A DNA stretch of 64,000 nucleotides from Isoetes taiwanensis. Lineage: Eukaryota > Streptophyta > Lycopodiopsida > Isoetales > Isoetaceae. The notes beneath the pieces were generated by a model. That model saw only the letters and a program-made list of their open reading frames with translations, made no database searches and was not told the origin of the DNA. The translations under genes and the position numbers were made by a program. The stretch is from positions 1,782,182-1,846,181 of the forward strand of contig JAJEKV010000080.1 in NCBI GenBank assembly GCA_021234155.1. The letters run 5' to 3'. Position 1 is the stretch's first letter, and every line of letters starts with the position of its first letter. Shown piece by piece: positions 1 to 10,640 of the stretch.

Positions 1-1422
1 CCACATCAGTATCGGAGATCTCAAATTCCCTCTGGAATTTGGTGTTTAGAAAGCTGGTGAAGATCCGGGTGACTATGAAATGCTGATGGGACGCCCCTTC
101 CTCCGGCAGGCTAAGAGCATTCACTATTGGGCAACTGATCAACTGGTCATCACCGATGGCACTTTAAACGCAACTATGGTTCTGGAAACGGGCAAGCTCA
201 TTTCTGTCGAACATGCTGAACCCTCGCTTTCTGACAGTGATTCCGAAGAAGCTCAAAATACTTATCATGTCTAGGCTCCTCCTGCGGGTCTTCCTCTGTC
301 TTCTTACCCGGAGTATGCAGATCCTTGGGATGAGATGACCCTTGATTAGGACCAGGCCGTGGCTGCTCTGCTTGACCCGTACCTCGCTCCTTGCAATCGC
401 ATTCAATGAGTCGATCATTTTTCGAACACGGACGCTCCTTTTGATGTTGTGGATGTTCATGCCGTCATGAAGCAATCCTTGCTTGATGATACTCAGCGGC
501 CTCTTTTCTTTACCACACAAAATGCTGCACCTCTGATAATGCTCCAACCTCCTGCTCATGTTGTTAAGGACATGGAAGTTGTCCCACATATTCAAACTCC
601 AGACGTGGAAGTTGTGGATCTTGGTGAAACTCAACCTGTTCGATTGGCTACCAATATCCCGCCAACTTATAAAACTCGTGCCATCACTTTATTCAAAAAG
701 TTCAAACATATCTTTGCATGGAGTTACAAAGACCTTTTCCAAAGTAAGCATGCTACCTTGTTACAAACCCGTGAGGCTCCTCAGGCCGAACAGCAAAAGA
801 CCACCACGCTCGCAGATCAGCAAGCTCAGTTACAGACCACCATTCAAGAACTCCTGACTCAATTTAAAGATAAAGACAAGCTTCTTACCGATCTCTAGAC
901 TTTGTATACAGAGTTAACTAAAGATTACACCAGTCGGCTTCACCAGGTTGCCCAAAGAGATGATCGTATCTCTGTTCTCGAAGGTCAAGTATCAGCACTT
1001 TAGGCACAGGTCATGCCTTTACAAACTCAGCTTGCAAACGCTCAAAAGCAGAAGCTCATTGATGACACTGAAATTGCAAGTCTTCAATTACAGCTTGCTA
1101 CTCAACGACCTTCCTCTTTACAGGCCACGCACTCTCATCGCAAAATTTGTGATAGTCCCGTCTCCTCGCTGAGAAAGATAATAGAATCCGTGACCTTGAC
1201 CACCAGTTGCAGCAGGCTATTCAATCTGCAGAGGAGGCTCAGAGTCAACATGAGACATACCTTCAGCTCGCTCTCACCATTACACACGATTTTTCAACTC
1301 CCTCCAGCTATCTGGACTATGTTGTCTCATGCCGTCATCTTTTTCTTCGTAAATGGTACTCAACAAATGGCAAAATTCATGAGCCCCTCAGCAGCACTGA
1401 TCTCCTCTGGGAATTAGCCTGA
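1..1422 (+). pseudogene. Gag-pol remnant: retropepsin tail, pre-RT linker, coiled-coil segment
   Basis: Readable segments are 80-274, 449-898 and 1013-1422, in more than one frame and broken by stops. The first contains LMGRPFLRQAKSIHYW, which resembles the end of a retroviral-type aspartic protease. The second ends with the FAWSYKDL motif that normally precedes the RT domain of Ty3/gypsy elements. Downstream, in place of RT, come Gln/Leu-rich heptad-like stretches (QQAQLQTTIQELLTQF) that look like a coiled coil. The protease catalytic Asp triplet would lie upstream of the window. Assignment to a gypsy polyprotein is firm for the first 750 bases. The origin of the coiled-coil part is unknown. 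Confidence 0.6.
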
Positions 1423-2892
1423 AGAAATCTTTGGTGCTCAGCATGGAACAAGTATTGCAGAAGCATAAGGACAAGTCTAATAGAGTAGAGAATAGAAATA
1501 CATGTTTTGTCATAGAAATGAGAGTAACTCCTTGAAGACCTCTGATCTGTTTTTTGTGCTCGAGAGGAGGAGAACATGGAGTATTGTTGTGTGAAGATGC
1601 TGATGTAGATAAGATTTACAACCCTGATTTAGATCTTTTTATACTGCATCCTAAAATATGAATGCCACATTTTATTTTATATATGACGACATTTGTGACT
1701 CCAGAGCAAAAAAATGCAACACATAAAATATAAGTTGTTTTTACATTGGAAGATGGATATTTTTGTGTAGCTCGGTCATAGACATCGTCACTGATTTGTG
1801 AGGAACGGATGCACTTTATCAACATTATTTAACAAAACAAAGATAGAAAGCTAGTAAATAACGACCTCACTGAAGGCATTCCAACTAAGATTTGTGGGCC
1901 TAAACTGAAGAAGCTGGGTTTCATAGAGAGTTTTCGACTACTTGCTCGATTTATTAGAAATGGCATTGGGGGTTCCACATCTTTACGGACTGGAAAGTAT
2001 TCTCAACGTTGCACCAGCAATCTCGCAGTGAACTCTTTATCAGGGGTGGTGGAGTTAGGTGAGCTTGGAGCCTGTTACAGAAATCATACTACTGATAGCA
2101 ATCTGTGCGCAATCAATGCATTAGTAGCATTGGTGGTAAATTAAACAATGGATTTGAGTGTGTCAATTGCACAATTTAGAATGCAGTCCTGGCCAAGAAG
2201 CATAGGCTTCAATGGTCTCATACGACTAAAGATGGGTGCTCATTCCCAATCCTAATTGACTAACACCTGGCCATGGATGGTTTGAACTTCCAAGCTCCTA
2301 ATACATCAATATTTGAATAGGAAAAGCTATAAATTGCAAGAATCGCACTTGCCAAATTTTCTCTTGCCCTTCACTTTGCGACCTCTGGCAAGAATTGAGC
2401 ATGCTAGATTGAAAATGCCATTTTTAAAAGGGAGAATGTAGGAAAGGTAAGATTCGTTGTTCCATTTGAAAGACTCAAAGTAACTTTACTCTCAATACGG
2501 TGATACGTTCGCAGGACAACCCTTTCCAAGAAAGATAGAAAGAGTGTGACGCTGGAGGACACTATCAAACATATATAATCTCAGGGTTACAGTGCACCAT
2601 AATGTTGGTAATTTTCGGCTATTACCTTTTTACGTTTAACAATAGTCTATAACCTGCATAGTTGATGACGTGCACAAAAATATGTGTTACATTATAATGC
2701 GTGTCTTTTCCCTCCATCAAACAACTAAAACCTGAAAATCCCATAGCAGAATTGAGTAAGCCCGTCACGAGGTTCAGATCTGGCTCTCAAAGAATGAAAT
2801 AAACCCCCACACACATTTTTATGGGCATGCATTTCTCAATCTAGAAATCATATAGTATATGCATAATGTCATTTTTATGCCATTGAAGATAA
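1423..2892. other. No gene seen (1.5 kb)
   Basis: AT-rich sequence with no ORF that resembles a known protein and no clear repeat boundary. It separates the two readable parts of the retroelement and may be an undetected insertion or decayed internal sequence. Confidence 0.4.
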
Positions 2893-4283
2893 AGGTCTTT
2901 TCTGTACTCTCTTGGTCTATGGCCTTCTTACCTGTGATGATCAGGAATTTTTCATCTTCCGCCTGGTTCAGCCTATGGTCTATGTCATTCATGATTTCTA
3001 CCTGGCTGATACCCTGGACAAGTTTGATGATGGGCCAAACCGTGCTTTCAGTGGCAATGAACTTGCTCAATGGCTTTTGTTGCCTGTGAACAAATACTTG
3101 TAGGATCTGACACACGCCACCACCTTCAAGGAGGAATATATGCCAGAACTTGCTCATCACCTTCCCCTCTGGATTCCTGAAACTCTGCAACAAGTGCGCA
3201 GGAATTTATCGAAAGATGTGGGAATTCAATTTGCCCAGATTTATTTACAGCATCTTGGCGGATATAACACTCTTCGTGTTTATCTGGACAGTCAAACCAT
3301 CCCCACGGAATGGGTCTCTCCTCCTGTGAATACCTTGCTCCCCTGTTCCGACTGGGAACAATGGTGTCAAAACTTAGATGCTGATCTTGTTCAGGAATTC
3401 CGTGAGCAGGCCACGATGCAGCCTCAACCGGATACTCATCTTTATGCATCTCTGGGAGCGCCTCCACGCCGTCGATATCTCACGTCTGACTAGCGTCTCC
3501 CATTTTGGACCACGGTTCTGGCTGGTCATGCGGATTGGACTCTTGCTCATATTTCTACAGACCTCCGGTGGGATCCCCATTTTGTTCGTCGCTCTGTCTG
3601 GCAAGAAGGTGATACATTGGAGCGCAAAGGGGGGTTCACATAGTTATAGCCGTACAATTCATGTGAGTGACCCAAAAGGGTTTATTTTTTACTTGAACCA
3701 TACATATACTCTTATCGAGGGGGCTTTTTTTAGGTGACTCTGGTTCAATATGTGGCTGAAATGGGGGTTTTTGGAAGATTTCTAAGGCATATACAAGGGG
3801 GTTTTTGGCGACCCCTTGCACACACATGTGGTACCCCCTATATGATAGGTGCACCCCCCGGGTGGAGCGCACTCGCAATTGGATTTATATCCCCAATGAA
3901 GGCTGGCAGATGTCTACTCACGTTGTCTGGGGTCTCACCCAGTTTTTGGAGTGTGCTGCTACCTCCCCGGATCCTTCTGTCCATCGACAAGCTTGTTTCT
4001 GTGCAGCATTAAAGTGTCTTCTCTTGTGTTCTCTTGCACATAAGCGACCTATTTATTATTGCAATCCTAATGCAAGTGCAAGTGCCTTTGGACTTCAGAC
4101 ATGTCTTCTCATGGAATGCCAATATGTACCTGCGGAAGCTCACCGTGCCCTTGAAGACATGGTGCAGTCTAGTTTACTCATTGATGCGACCCCTACAATT
4201 GGTCTCAATACTCTCGAGGCCCTCAAGGAACGGCAAGAACTCATCACGACGTGTCATTCAGGGTCACGCCCTCATAGCCATTA
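2893..4283 (+). pseudogene. Unknown retroelement ORF, split by a small transposon
   Basis: Readable in pieces at 2912-3103, 3140-3493, about 3494-3626 and 3863-4283. It is rich in Trp, His and Leu (for example YLQHLGGYNTLRVYLDSQ and RNWIYIPNEGW). Two in-frame stops and frame changes show decay. A 236-bp insertion interrupts it after the codons for DTLER. Because the insert carries a 9-bp target duplication, removing the insert and one duplicate lets the reading frame continue directly into TRNWIY. The ORF sits upstream of the purine tract and LTR, where accessory ORFs of some gypsy elements lie. I do not recognise the domain and assign no function. Confidence 0.5.
3627..3862. mobile_element. 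MULE-like MITE with 9-bp target site duplication
   Basis: The 9-bp direct repeat TGGAGCGCA occurs at 3618-3626 and 3863-3871. The enclosed 236 bp has short imperfect inverted ends (AAGGGGGGTTCAC at the left; GTGCACCCCCCGGG at the right, whose reverse complement is CCCGGGGGGTGCAC). A 9-bp duplication is characteristic of Mutator-like elements. There is no coding capacity. The insertion lies exactly inside the retroelement ORF. Confidence 0.7.
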
Positions 4284-4350
4284 AGATGATTTTCAAGTTC
4301 CTGGTTTCCCGCCTCCTGAAACTGTTCCTGCTTATCTCTCCTCCGAGTGT

Positions 4351-4366
4351 CATTTGGTGGGGAGAG
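4351..4366 (+). other. Polypurine tract before 3' LTR
   Basis: GGTGGGGAGAG directly precedes TGTTAG, the putative LTR start. This is the usual plus-strand primer arrangement of LTR retrotransposons. Confidence 0.55.
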
Positions 4367-4866
4367 TGTTAGTCCTGTACGTCCAGGTACATGACTATTC
4401 ATGAAGACCACGGAGCAAGGTAGGAATAAGGCAGGACCAGTTCAAGCATCGGGTAGTAGACCCACGCCCCCGCCGAAACCTACGCAGAAGACCACGCTTG
4501 GGTCTAAGAAGAGACAAAGAACAGATAAATGACGGCTCCCATGGAAGTACAGTCTAGAGTCAGCGCGATTCCAGGCACATAAAGAAGGCACTATCAGATT
4601 CCCGGAAAATCAGGCTCTGATCCAGGAGTTGGTAGCGAGATCTGCCAAACACCTATTTTGGGCCCAATGTCGTTGTACTATATATATGAGCAGAGATAGA
4701 ACTCATGTTTTTAGATGAGCATTAGTCCTTATATCCTGTTTCCCTCTCGATTTTCGAGAGCTTATATACACTTAGTGATACCAAGAAAGCCTGATTTCTT
4801 CTTATTGCTTGGTGTTATCTATTTTCTGTTTTCTCTTTGCTGTTCTCTTGCAAAATCCCGCTGACA
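4367..4866 (+). repeat. Putative 3' LTR (about 500 bp)
   Basis: Starts TGTTAG immediately after a purine tract and probably ends at CTGACA (4861-4866), giving an imperfect inverted TG...CA boundary. A TATA-like TATATATATGAGC lies near 4679. No second copy is in the window, so the right end is uncertain. Confidence 0.5.
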
Positions 4867-5787
4867 CTCGGCCAGATTCTTCCGCTTGATCCAAGGGTCC
4901 TCATAGGGTCAGTTCTTGCGTGAGATCTCGAACCCACTCCAAACAGACTTATAGCGAGCTCTTAGCACAACTTGACCTTTCCGAAAGCAACAAAGACCAG
5001 CCACACACCTTGTGTCACAAAATGACGAAAGGGCATCAAAGAAACTAAGTGGGACATCTTGCCCAGACAGCCCCAGTGTCACAGAGACATCAATTGCCTC
5101 CCAGTTCATTGCAAGACTGGGCATGGCAGGATTAGGCATGACAGAGGAATTACCGGTCTGCACAGAACTTGAATCCACAGGGGCAGCATGAGCCTTGCCC
5201 TTTCTAGCTGTTTTCCTCATAAACATGATCACAAACAAAACTTACAAAACAAAGGGGAACCAACAAGGCGTCCACCCGTATGCCGTCGCTGGAGAAGAAG
5301 CTGCCGAAATGATATGGGCGACCCCAATTGCAAGCACAGGAGGATGCCGACACCTTCAGAAACCAAAATTAGAAGGGCTTTCCATGATCGCCATGTATGG
5401 TAGCTCGCACGGGTTACCCTATCTGCTTGACCTTTGCCAAAACAGAAAATACTCCTCCTTCCCAAAACCCAGATGCCACCGTCATCTTTCTACGTATTTA
5501 CATACCAATACTACCCACAACCTTTAAAGATCTTACGTTAGAAAACTACGGTTCTTGATCGGGCAGGCATTATCTTCAATTCAATTGACCCGACCGATTT
5601 ACAAATGCACTTGATGACTTTTATTTTACCATTACCACATCGTAATTTACAAGTAAATGATAATTCTTTTATTCACTAGAACTAGAACTTGAACTTGAAA
5701 TATTAAGGACTAGGGTTTAACGAATTCTGCCGGATCAATCCGGCTATGGCAGACGGGTTGTTTCCCACTACTTTCTAACCTTTAGAG
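4867..5787. other. Intergenic; one unassigned minus-strand ORF
   Basis: The minus-strand ORF at 4909-5238 (109 aa, basic N-terminus, contains NWEAIDVSVTLGLSGQDVPL) reads somewhat like real protein but matches no family I know. A second overlapping minus ORF is at 5229-5465. Neither has convincing splice or promoter context. The stretch 5530-5787 upstream of TIM21 should hold its promoter, but I see no diagnostic motif. Confidence 0.3.
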
Positions 5788-7321
5788 ATGATGGCGGCTC
5801 GATACTCCAGACATCGTCCTTTTACAAGAAATGGTGCCAGCTTGATCCGCTCTATATGGAATGGCAGCAAGGGAATCCGAGATTTATCCAATGATAACAT
5901 GCTCATGGTGAGTACTTGGGCACTTACTTATCTCTGTCTGTATATTCTAATCTTAACCTAGGTTTCGTGTATTGTATTGCTGCGAGCATTATGAAAAGAG
6001 AAAAGTTGGCCTTTACAAACTGTAATGAATATTAAGCCTTAGAGTAATACTCATATTGTTTCTTAGTTGCAGGTACATAAAGATGTTGGTGGAAGAAGTA
6101 GCTTAGCTGGCTCTGAGTCGTTTTTTCGTAAGTTTCTCTCCCATTGACATTAACAAAATAGAGGGACATGGTTAAGCATCTGTCTAATTTGCATTGAACA
6201 ATTCAGCTAGTTTTAGATGTCCGGAAGAAAATCTTATTCCTAGCTATTGACCGAAATGTAGCTTTACTTCAAGAAACAAATAAATGCATTTTGTGAAAGT
6301 CTATGAGAAGAATGTCTTAACTTGTCCTCACCTTTTTTCTTCAGTTTGCAGGCCATCCTTGGTTCGAAGATTGCACGAGCTAGGAAGCTCTAGGGTTGGC
6401 CAATCTTCTGCTGCTTATCAAACATCAAATAACAGAATTGCAAAGTTGTTGTTTTCTCCATCACTAGGATGTCGGGCTGCACTTCTTTCTACGCAGCAAA
6501 CACATCAGGTAAGATGAGAAAAAGAAGGCCTCTGCCATCTTCCCAACATGTAAATTATATATTTATCTTCCTTTACCTAGCAGGATGGAAGGAAAGACAT
6601 CACAAAACAGGAAGAGGAGGATCCTTTTGATACTCTCACGGATCGAATACCAGAAAGACCAGTTTCTGTTGCAGAAGGGGCATCTTACAGTCTAGTAATT
6701 ATTGCAGGATTGGCCGTGGCTGCTGCTGCCGTGTATGCAGTGTTTAAGGAATTAATTCTTGAACCAGCAGAGTAATTCTCTTTCTGATCTAACATTTGCA
6801 TCACATGCCTTCTTATCTTCTATCTAAGACTGTCAACTGGGTGCAGGTATAAGATATTTTCCAAGTCTTTGGATAGAGTAAAACATGATAGTCAGGTGAA
6901 AAGCTTGTTAACATATTTTGTCTTCTAGGCAGTCCTTTCAATATTTGACTAAGTATTTTTTACTAAAATTCAGGTAACAGTACGGCTAGGGACTCCCATC
7001 AAGGGTTACGGACAAGAAAGTAGAAATAGGGCAGCCAGACAACGTATACCAAATAGGATATGGAAAGATGAATTAGGCATTGAACATGTTGAGGTACATT
7101 TCGTTTATGTAAATGTTGTCTTGATTTATATAAGCTAAACGGCAATGCATTTGTTTTCTCAGATTAATTTTTATATTAGAGGGCCAAATGGATCCGGGAA
7201 AGTTTATAGCGAAATGTTCAAGGATAAAACAGACAGGAAGTGGAGGTTTACATACCTTATAGTGGATGTCACATCACCAACACCTGTCCGCTTGATGTTG
7301 GAATCATATATTCCCTCCTGA
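5788..7321 (+). CDS. TIM21: TIM21-like subunit of the mitochondrial inner-membrane TIM23 translocase
   Basis: Seven exons with GT-AG junctions join into 284 codons: 5788-5907, 6073-6127, 6345-6508, 6584-6771, 6847-6895, 6974-7093, 7163-7321. The N-terminus ([16 protein letters not shown]) is Arg/Ser-rich with no acidic residue in the first 30, as expected for a mitochondrial presequence. A single membrane segment follows at about residues 148-167 ([20 protein letters not shown]). After it comes the conserved intermembrane-space domain, with [15 protein letters not shown], the [18 protein letters not shown] motif, EHVEVNFYIRGP in its local form [24 protein letters not shown] and a C-terminal LMLESYIPS. 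In other eukaryotes TIM21 links TIM23 to the TOM complex and respiratory chain; that role is inferred. Two adjacent ATGs (5788, 5791) could start translation. It converges with the CBS gene downstream. Confidence 0.93.
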
Positions 7322-8636
7322 TATGTAGGGCTAACATGGTTTTTCAATCCCTTTTTAGTTTTCTCTCACTCTGGAATTTGACATAATCTGAGGAAGGCTC
7401 CAACGTAATAACTGTGCAGATGGGAAATATTTATCATTTATTTGAGAAATCTCACATATATATGGATATAATGTAATATAAACAACTGGGCCACTTTCCT
7501 GCTGGTCTAAGGGAAAGCTCTTAGTTTGCATATGCACAATAGCATTCCTGATTTCAAAATAAGAAATAGATTGTTACAGTCCTGTACGAATGACAACTGG
7601 AATGACAACTGAACCCAGGGGACCTGAGAGGCTCCTTGTAACCATCATGTGGTATATCTTGGGTTCGTGCATCCCACAGAAAGATCAGCGTACCAACGTG
7701 AGCACAACCAAAGAATATGGCATTTAAAACCAAAACAATAGCGTTGCAATTGTATAGCAAATTAATCCTCAAATGTCCTCTTAAAAATGTATCATCAAAC
7801 TTTTATAAGCTTAAACTTGGTCCGAATCATTTTTCTGCAATGTACACATTAAAATAGCATTTGTTTTTTTAAATTGACAAATAAAACACGATTGCATGTA
7901 ATTCAACCATTGACATACTACTGCTGCTATGCACGGCACCTTGACAAGAAAAACCAGCAGCTTTAGAACAAGGCACAAATGACTATGACATGTTTCCTCA
8001 CTTGTGGAACTCAAATTCATCCGAATAATCTTGGATTTTACATCTAGTACCTTTATCATGTTTATATATTACGCTAGATTCTCGATGCTTTATGCTACAC
8101 ATGAAGTCAAAGCTTCCCAAACTAAGAAATGGGACCTTCAACTACACTTCTTACTGAAGCATCCACTACATGTGATTTTAACTTATTCTAGGATATGCTC
8201 TTATTTTGGTTTATCTTAATAAATCTTCGTTCATAAGCTCTCGTGCTGCTGCATTGTAGAAGCCCAGTTGTTGCATTTGATGGAAGGAGCTCTAGATAGT
8301 TGAAGACTGGGTTTCACTACAAGATACCATAGTCCGTGTATTTGCTAAGTTTTCTTGTTTCGGGTGATGTCGGGCTTTATCGGGGGTGGCAAACATTGAT
8401 GCATTTGAGATTTGATGTAATTCATTGCTGTTTCTTTTTTGTTGTGAAAGTCCTATACGGCATTTGGAAAACTTATTATATTAAAGCTATTTGTAGAGCA
8501 AACAATAGCAAACACTAGGGTTCGTAGGTTTTAGGCATTTGCGATAAGTAGAAATTATACCATGTAAAATTTGCTCGGTCTGCCTAACGCATGAGTTACT
8601 TATCTACATAACTTTAATCATTTTAAGACAGACAAA

Positions 8637-8717
8637 TAGGCAAGCAGGCAGGCAGGCAGGCGGACGGGCGGACGGGATGGACGGATAGACAGCCAGCCAG
8701 CTAGCCAGCCAGGCAGG
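8637..8717. repeat. Degenerate tetranucleotide repeat (GGCA / GGAC / CAGC)
   Basis: Runs of GGCA drift into GGACGGGC, GGATAGAC and CAGCCAGC units. This is a purine-biased simple repeat that changes phase along its length. Confidence 0.85.
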
Positions 8718-9399
8718 TAAGATTTTTAACATCCGCGAAGATCGATTGGCCATGCGACCCAACAACAACTTATTTTCACTTTGCGTCCATAAATATGTAT
8801 GACATTGATTAGCATTATCCATGGTAAAAAAAAATTCCATAACAAAAACTGAACCTGGAAACACAGCTCTTTCGAATTGTTTCCATATTTGGAAGCTGTA
8901 GATTTACTTGAAGCCATTAGATTAGAGTTCTGCAATCATTTTTACCCTCAGGTTTTAATTTTTTTTTTGTTGAAAAACATGATGGCCGTTGGATTGGCTT
9001 GTTGCTTCAATGGTGGCTTTTGTGCGGCTGAAGATCATAATGTTTCTATTTTGGGTTGTGCAGCATGAAAACCAAGTGTCTCTTCTTCGATCCTAAGTAA
9101 AGAAATGGGCGCTTGAGGGAGATAGGACAGGTACGATTGTTTTGCAAAGAATGGATTACAAAGGAGCGCTTGACAGTAGGACATATAGGTTTGTTTGCTT
9201 GAAGGTCTTGAATTGTCTCGGATTTTGCACAAACAGGACGCATTGCTGAATTTGCACACGTGATGATGGGTAGCGATGTCAGAGAGTAAATTTGGGGCAT
9301 TCGGTTTGGAGCATCTAGACCCCTCTGTATAAAACCATAGGGGAGCAAGCCAAAACCAACGGCGCACATCTTTTAAATCTTTTTAAAAGCCCATTAGAA

Positions 9400-9488
9400 T
9401 CCATAGCATAGTAGAGTCCATAGTCATGATATCCATGTTTTGTGTCCATAGCATAGTAGAGTCCATAGTCATGATATCCATGTTTTGT
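9400..9488 (+). repeat. 44-45 bp tandem duplication, with a third partial copy at 9727-9765
   Basis: The unit beginning TCCATAGCATAGTAGAGTCC and ending ATCCATGTTTTGT occurs twice back to back. Its second half (CATAGTCATGATATCCATGT) recurs about 300 bp downstream, so the whole neighbourhood was probably duplicated. Confidence 0.85.
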
Positions 9489-9509
9489 CTACTCTCCATA
9501 TTAAAAAAA

Positions 9510-10050
9510 CATATCTCCATCCATGAGTTGCATGTTGTATCCTTCTAGTTCTTTGAAATTATAAGATGATAGACCCAAAAATCTTAAACTTAAATACGTA
9601 AACCCTAAACCCTACAGTCATTAATCCAAGACCTAAACCTTAGACTAATGCCTGTCTTGATTCGATAAATCTTAAATATTCCATTGATCCAAAGTATAGA
9701 CTCTGAAAGTTGTAAATTTACTTGATGCCATAGTCATGATATCCATGTTTTGTCTACTTTCCATAATTAAGAAATCAAAAGTAAGTGAAGTAGTTTGATA
9801 CGTATTATAGCATGCTATACTCCATCCAGTTGCATGTTGAACTATTTTGATGCAGATGACGTACAATTGCATCCTCCCTTCATGAGTTGCATGTTGCAGC
9901 CTTTCAGTTCTTTAAACTTGTTATATAATAAACTCGTAAATTTTAAACCTAAATATGTAAACCCTAAATCATACAATCGTTAACCCTATACCTAAAAATC
10001 CTAAACCCTAAACTAATGCATTGATGGTGTCTTGATTCAATAAATCTTAA
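9510..10050 (+). repeat. Diverged local segmental duplication with telomere-like CCCTAAA words
   Basis: About 9520-9690 and 9875-10070 share the same order of words: CATGAGTTGCATGTTG, a run of CCTAAACCCTAAA-type words, CTTGATTC-ATAAATCTTAAATATTCCATTG. They differ by many substitutions and small indels. The CCCTAAA content is short and interrupted, so this is not a telomere array. Confidence 0.7.
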
Positions 10051-10051
10051 A

Positions 10052-10219
10052 TATTCCATTGGTCCAAAACGTTTTTGGACTCCATTGGTTGTTTCTTAAA
10101 CCAAGGTCTATAGGGAATCTAATTGGTTGGCCAAGTATTCCATTGGTCCAAAAAGTTTCTGGACTCCATTGGTTGTTTCTTAAACCAAGGTCTATAGGGA
10201 CTCTAATTGGTTGGCCTTT
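10052..10219 (+). repeat. 84-bp tandem duplication
   Basis: Two adjacent units start TATTCCATTGGTCCAAAA at 10052 and 10136 and run to TCTAATTGGTTGGCC. They differ at only a few positions (for example CGTTTTTGG versus AGTTTCTGG), so the duplication is recent. Confidence 0.9.
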
Positions 10220-10640
10220 TAAGGAGCAAAGCCTCTTAAACTGCGAGTTTTGAGAATTGTGCTCGTTGCAAACAAAATTCAAGTAAACAAATGCGGTGTA
10301 TAGTCCCTCATTTTCAATGTGGTCTAGAGTTCTGTCAATTATGTGAAAATATTTTCAAACATGAACTTCAGATCAAGCTGATGATTGTGGGAGTGTGAAC
10401 ATCCAGGTGCTTTTTGTATTGGTGTGATGTTTAATTGAAATGCAATCCAACTTGTAAAAGCTTCAAGCTCTAAAGTAACTTGGATGTATTTATGCACATA
10501 AATATGGCCTCGTACAAAACTCTAGACAGGTAGAACATGAGCATGTTCAACTATCCTTGGAAAATGCCCGATAATTGCTTCTACTGTTTAAGTCGCCACG
10601 TACCTCCTTTACTCTTGGTTGTAGTTCCCACACTAATATG

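Larger units (their letters stand above)
1..4866 (+). mobile_element. Degenerate Ty3/gypsy-like LTR element (3' part)
   Basis: The left part encodes a retropepsin-like C-terminus (LMGRPFLRQ) followed by the pre-RT motif FKHIFAWSYKDL, which is typical of Ty3/gypsy polyproteins. The right end is a putative 3' LTR at 4367-4866 preceded by a purine-rich tract. I see no reverse transcriptase or integrase between them, only a coiled-coil-like stretch and an unknown ORF. The element is therefore either non-autonomous or heavily rearranged. The 5' LTR would lie left of the window. Several stop codons interrupt the reading frames. Confidence 0.65.
7322..10640. other. Intergenic between convergent genes; local tandem duplications only
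   Basis: About 3.3 kb between the 3' ends of TIM21 and the CBS-PB1 gene. ORFs here are short and unrecognisable. Visible structure is limited to a degenerate simple repeat near 8635-8715, a 45-bp duplication near 9400-9487, a diverged longer duplication at about 9510-10050, and an 84-bp tandem pair at 10052-10219, listed separately. Confidence 0.6.

Noticed and set aside
4909-5238. Minus-strand ORF as a divergent gene sharing a promoter with TIM21
   Set aside because: Reads partly like protein, but no domain, no clear exon borders and no continuation upstream were found. Left as unassigned.
8637-8717. Possible CRISPR-like or satellite array
   Set aside because: Units are only 4 bp, continuous and drifting in sequence, without spacers. 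It is a simple repeat.
9590-10015. Interstitial telomere (CCCTAAA words)
   Set aside because: Only a few interrupted CCCTAAA words occur in an AT-rich duplicated stretch, with no continuous array.
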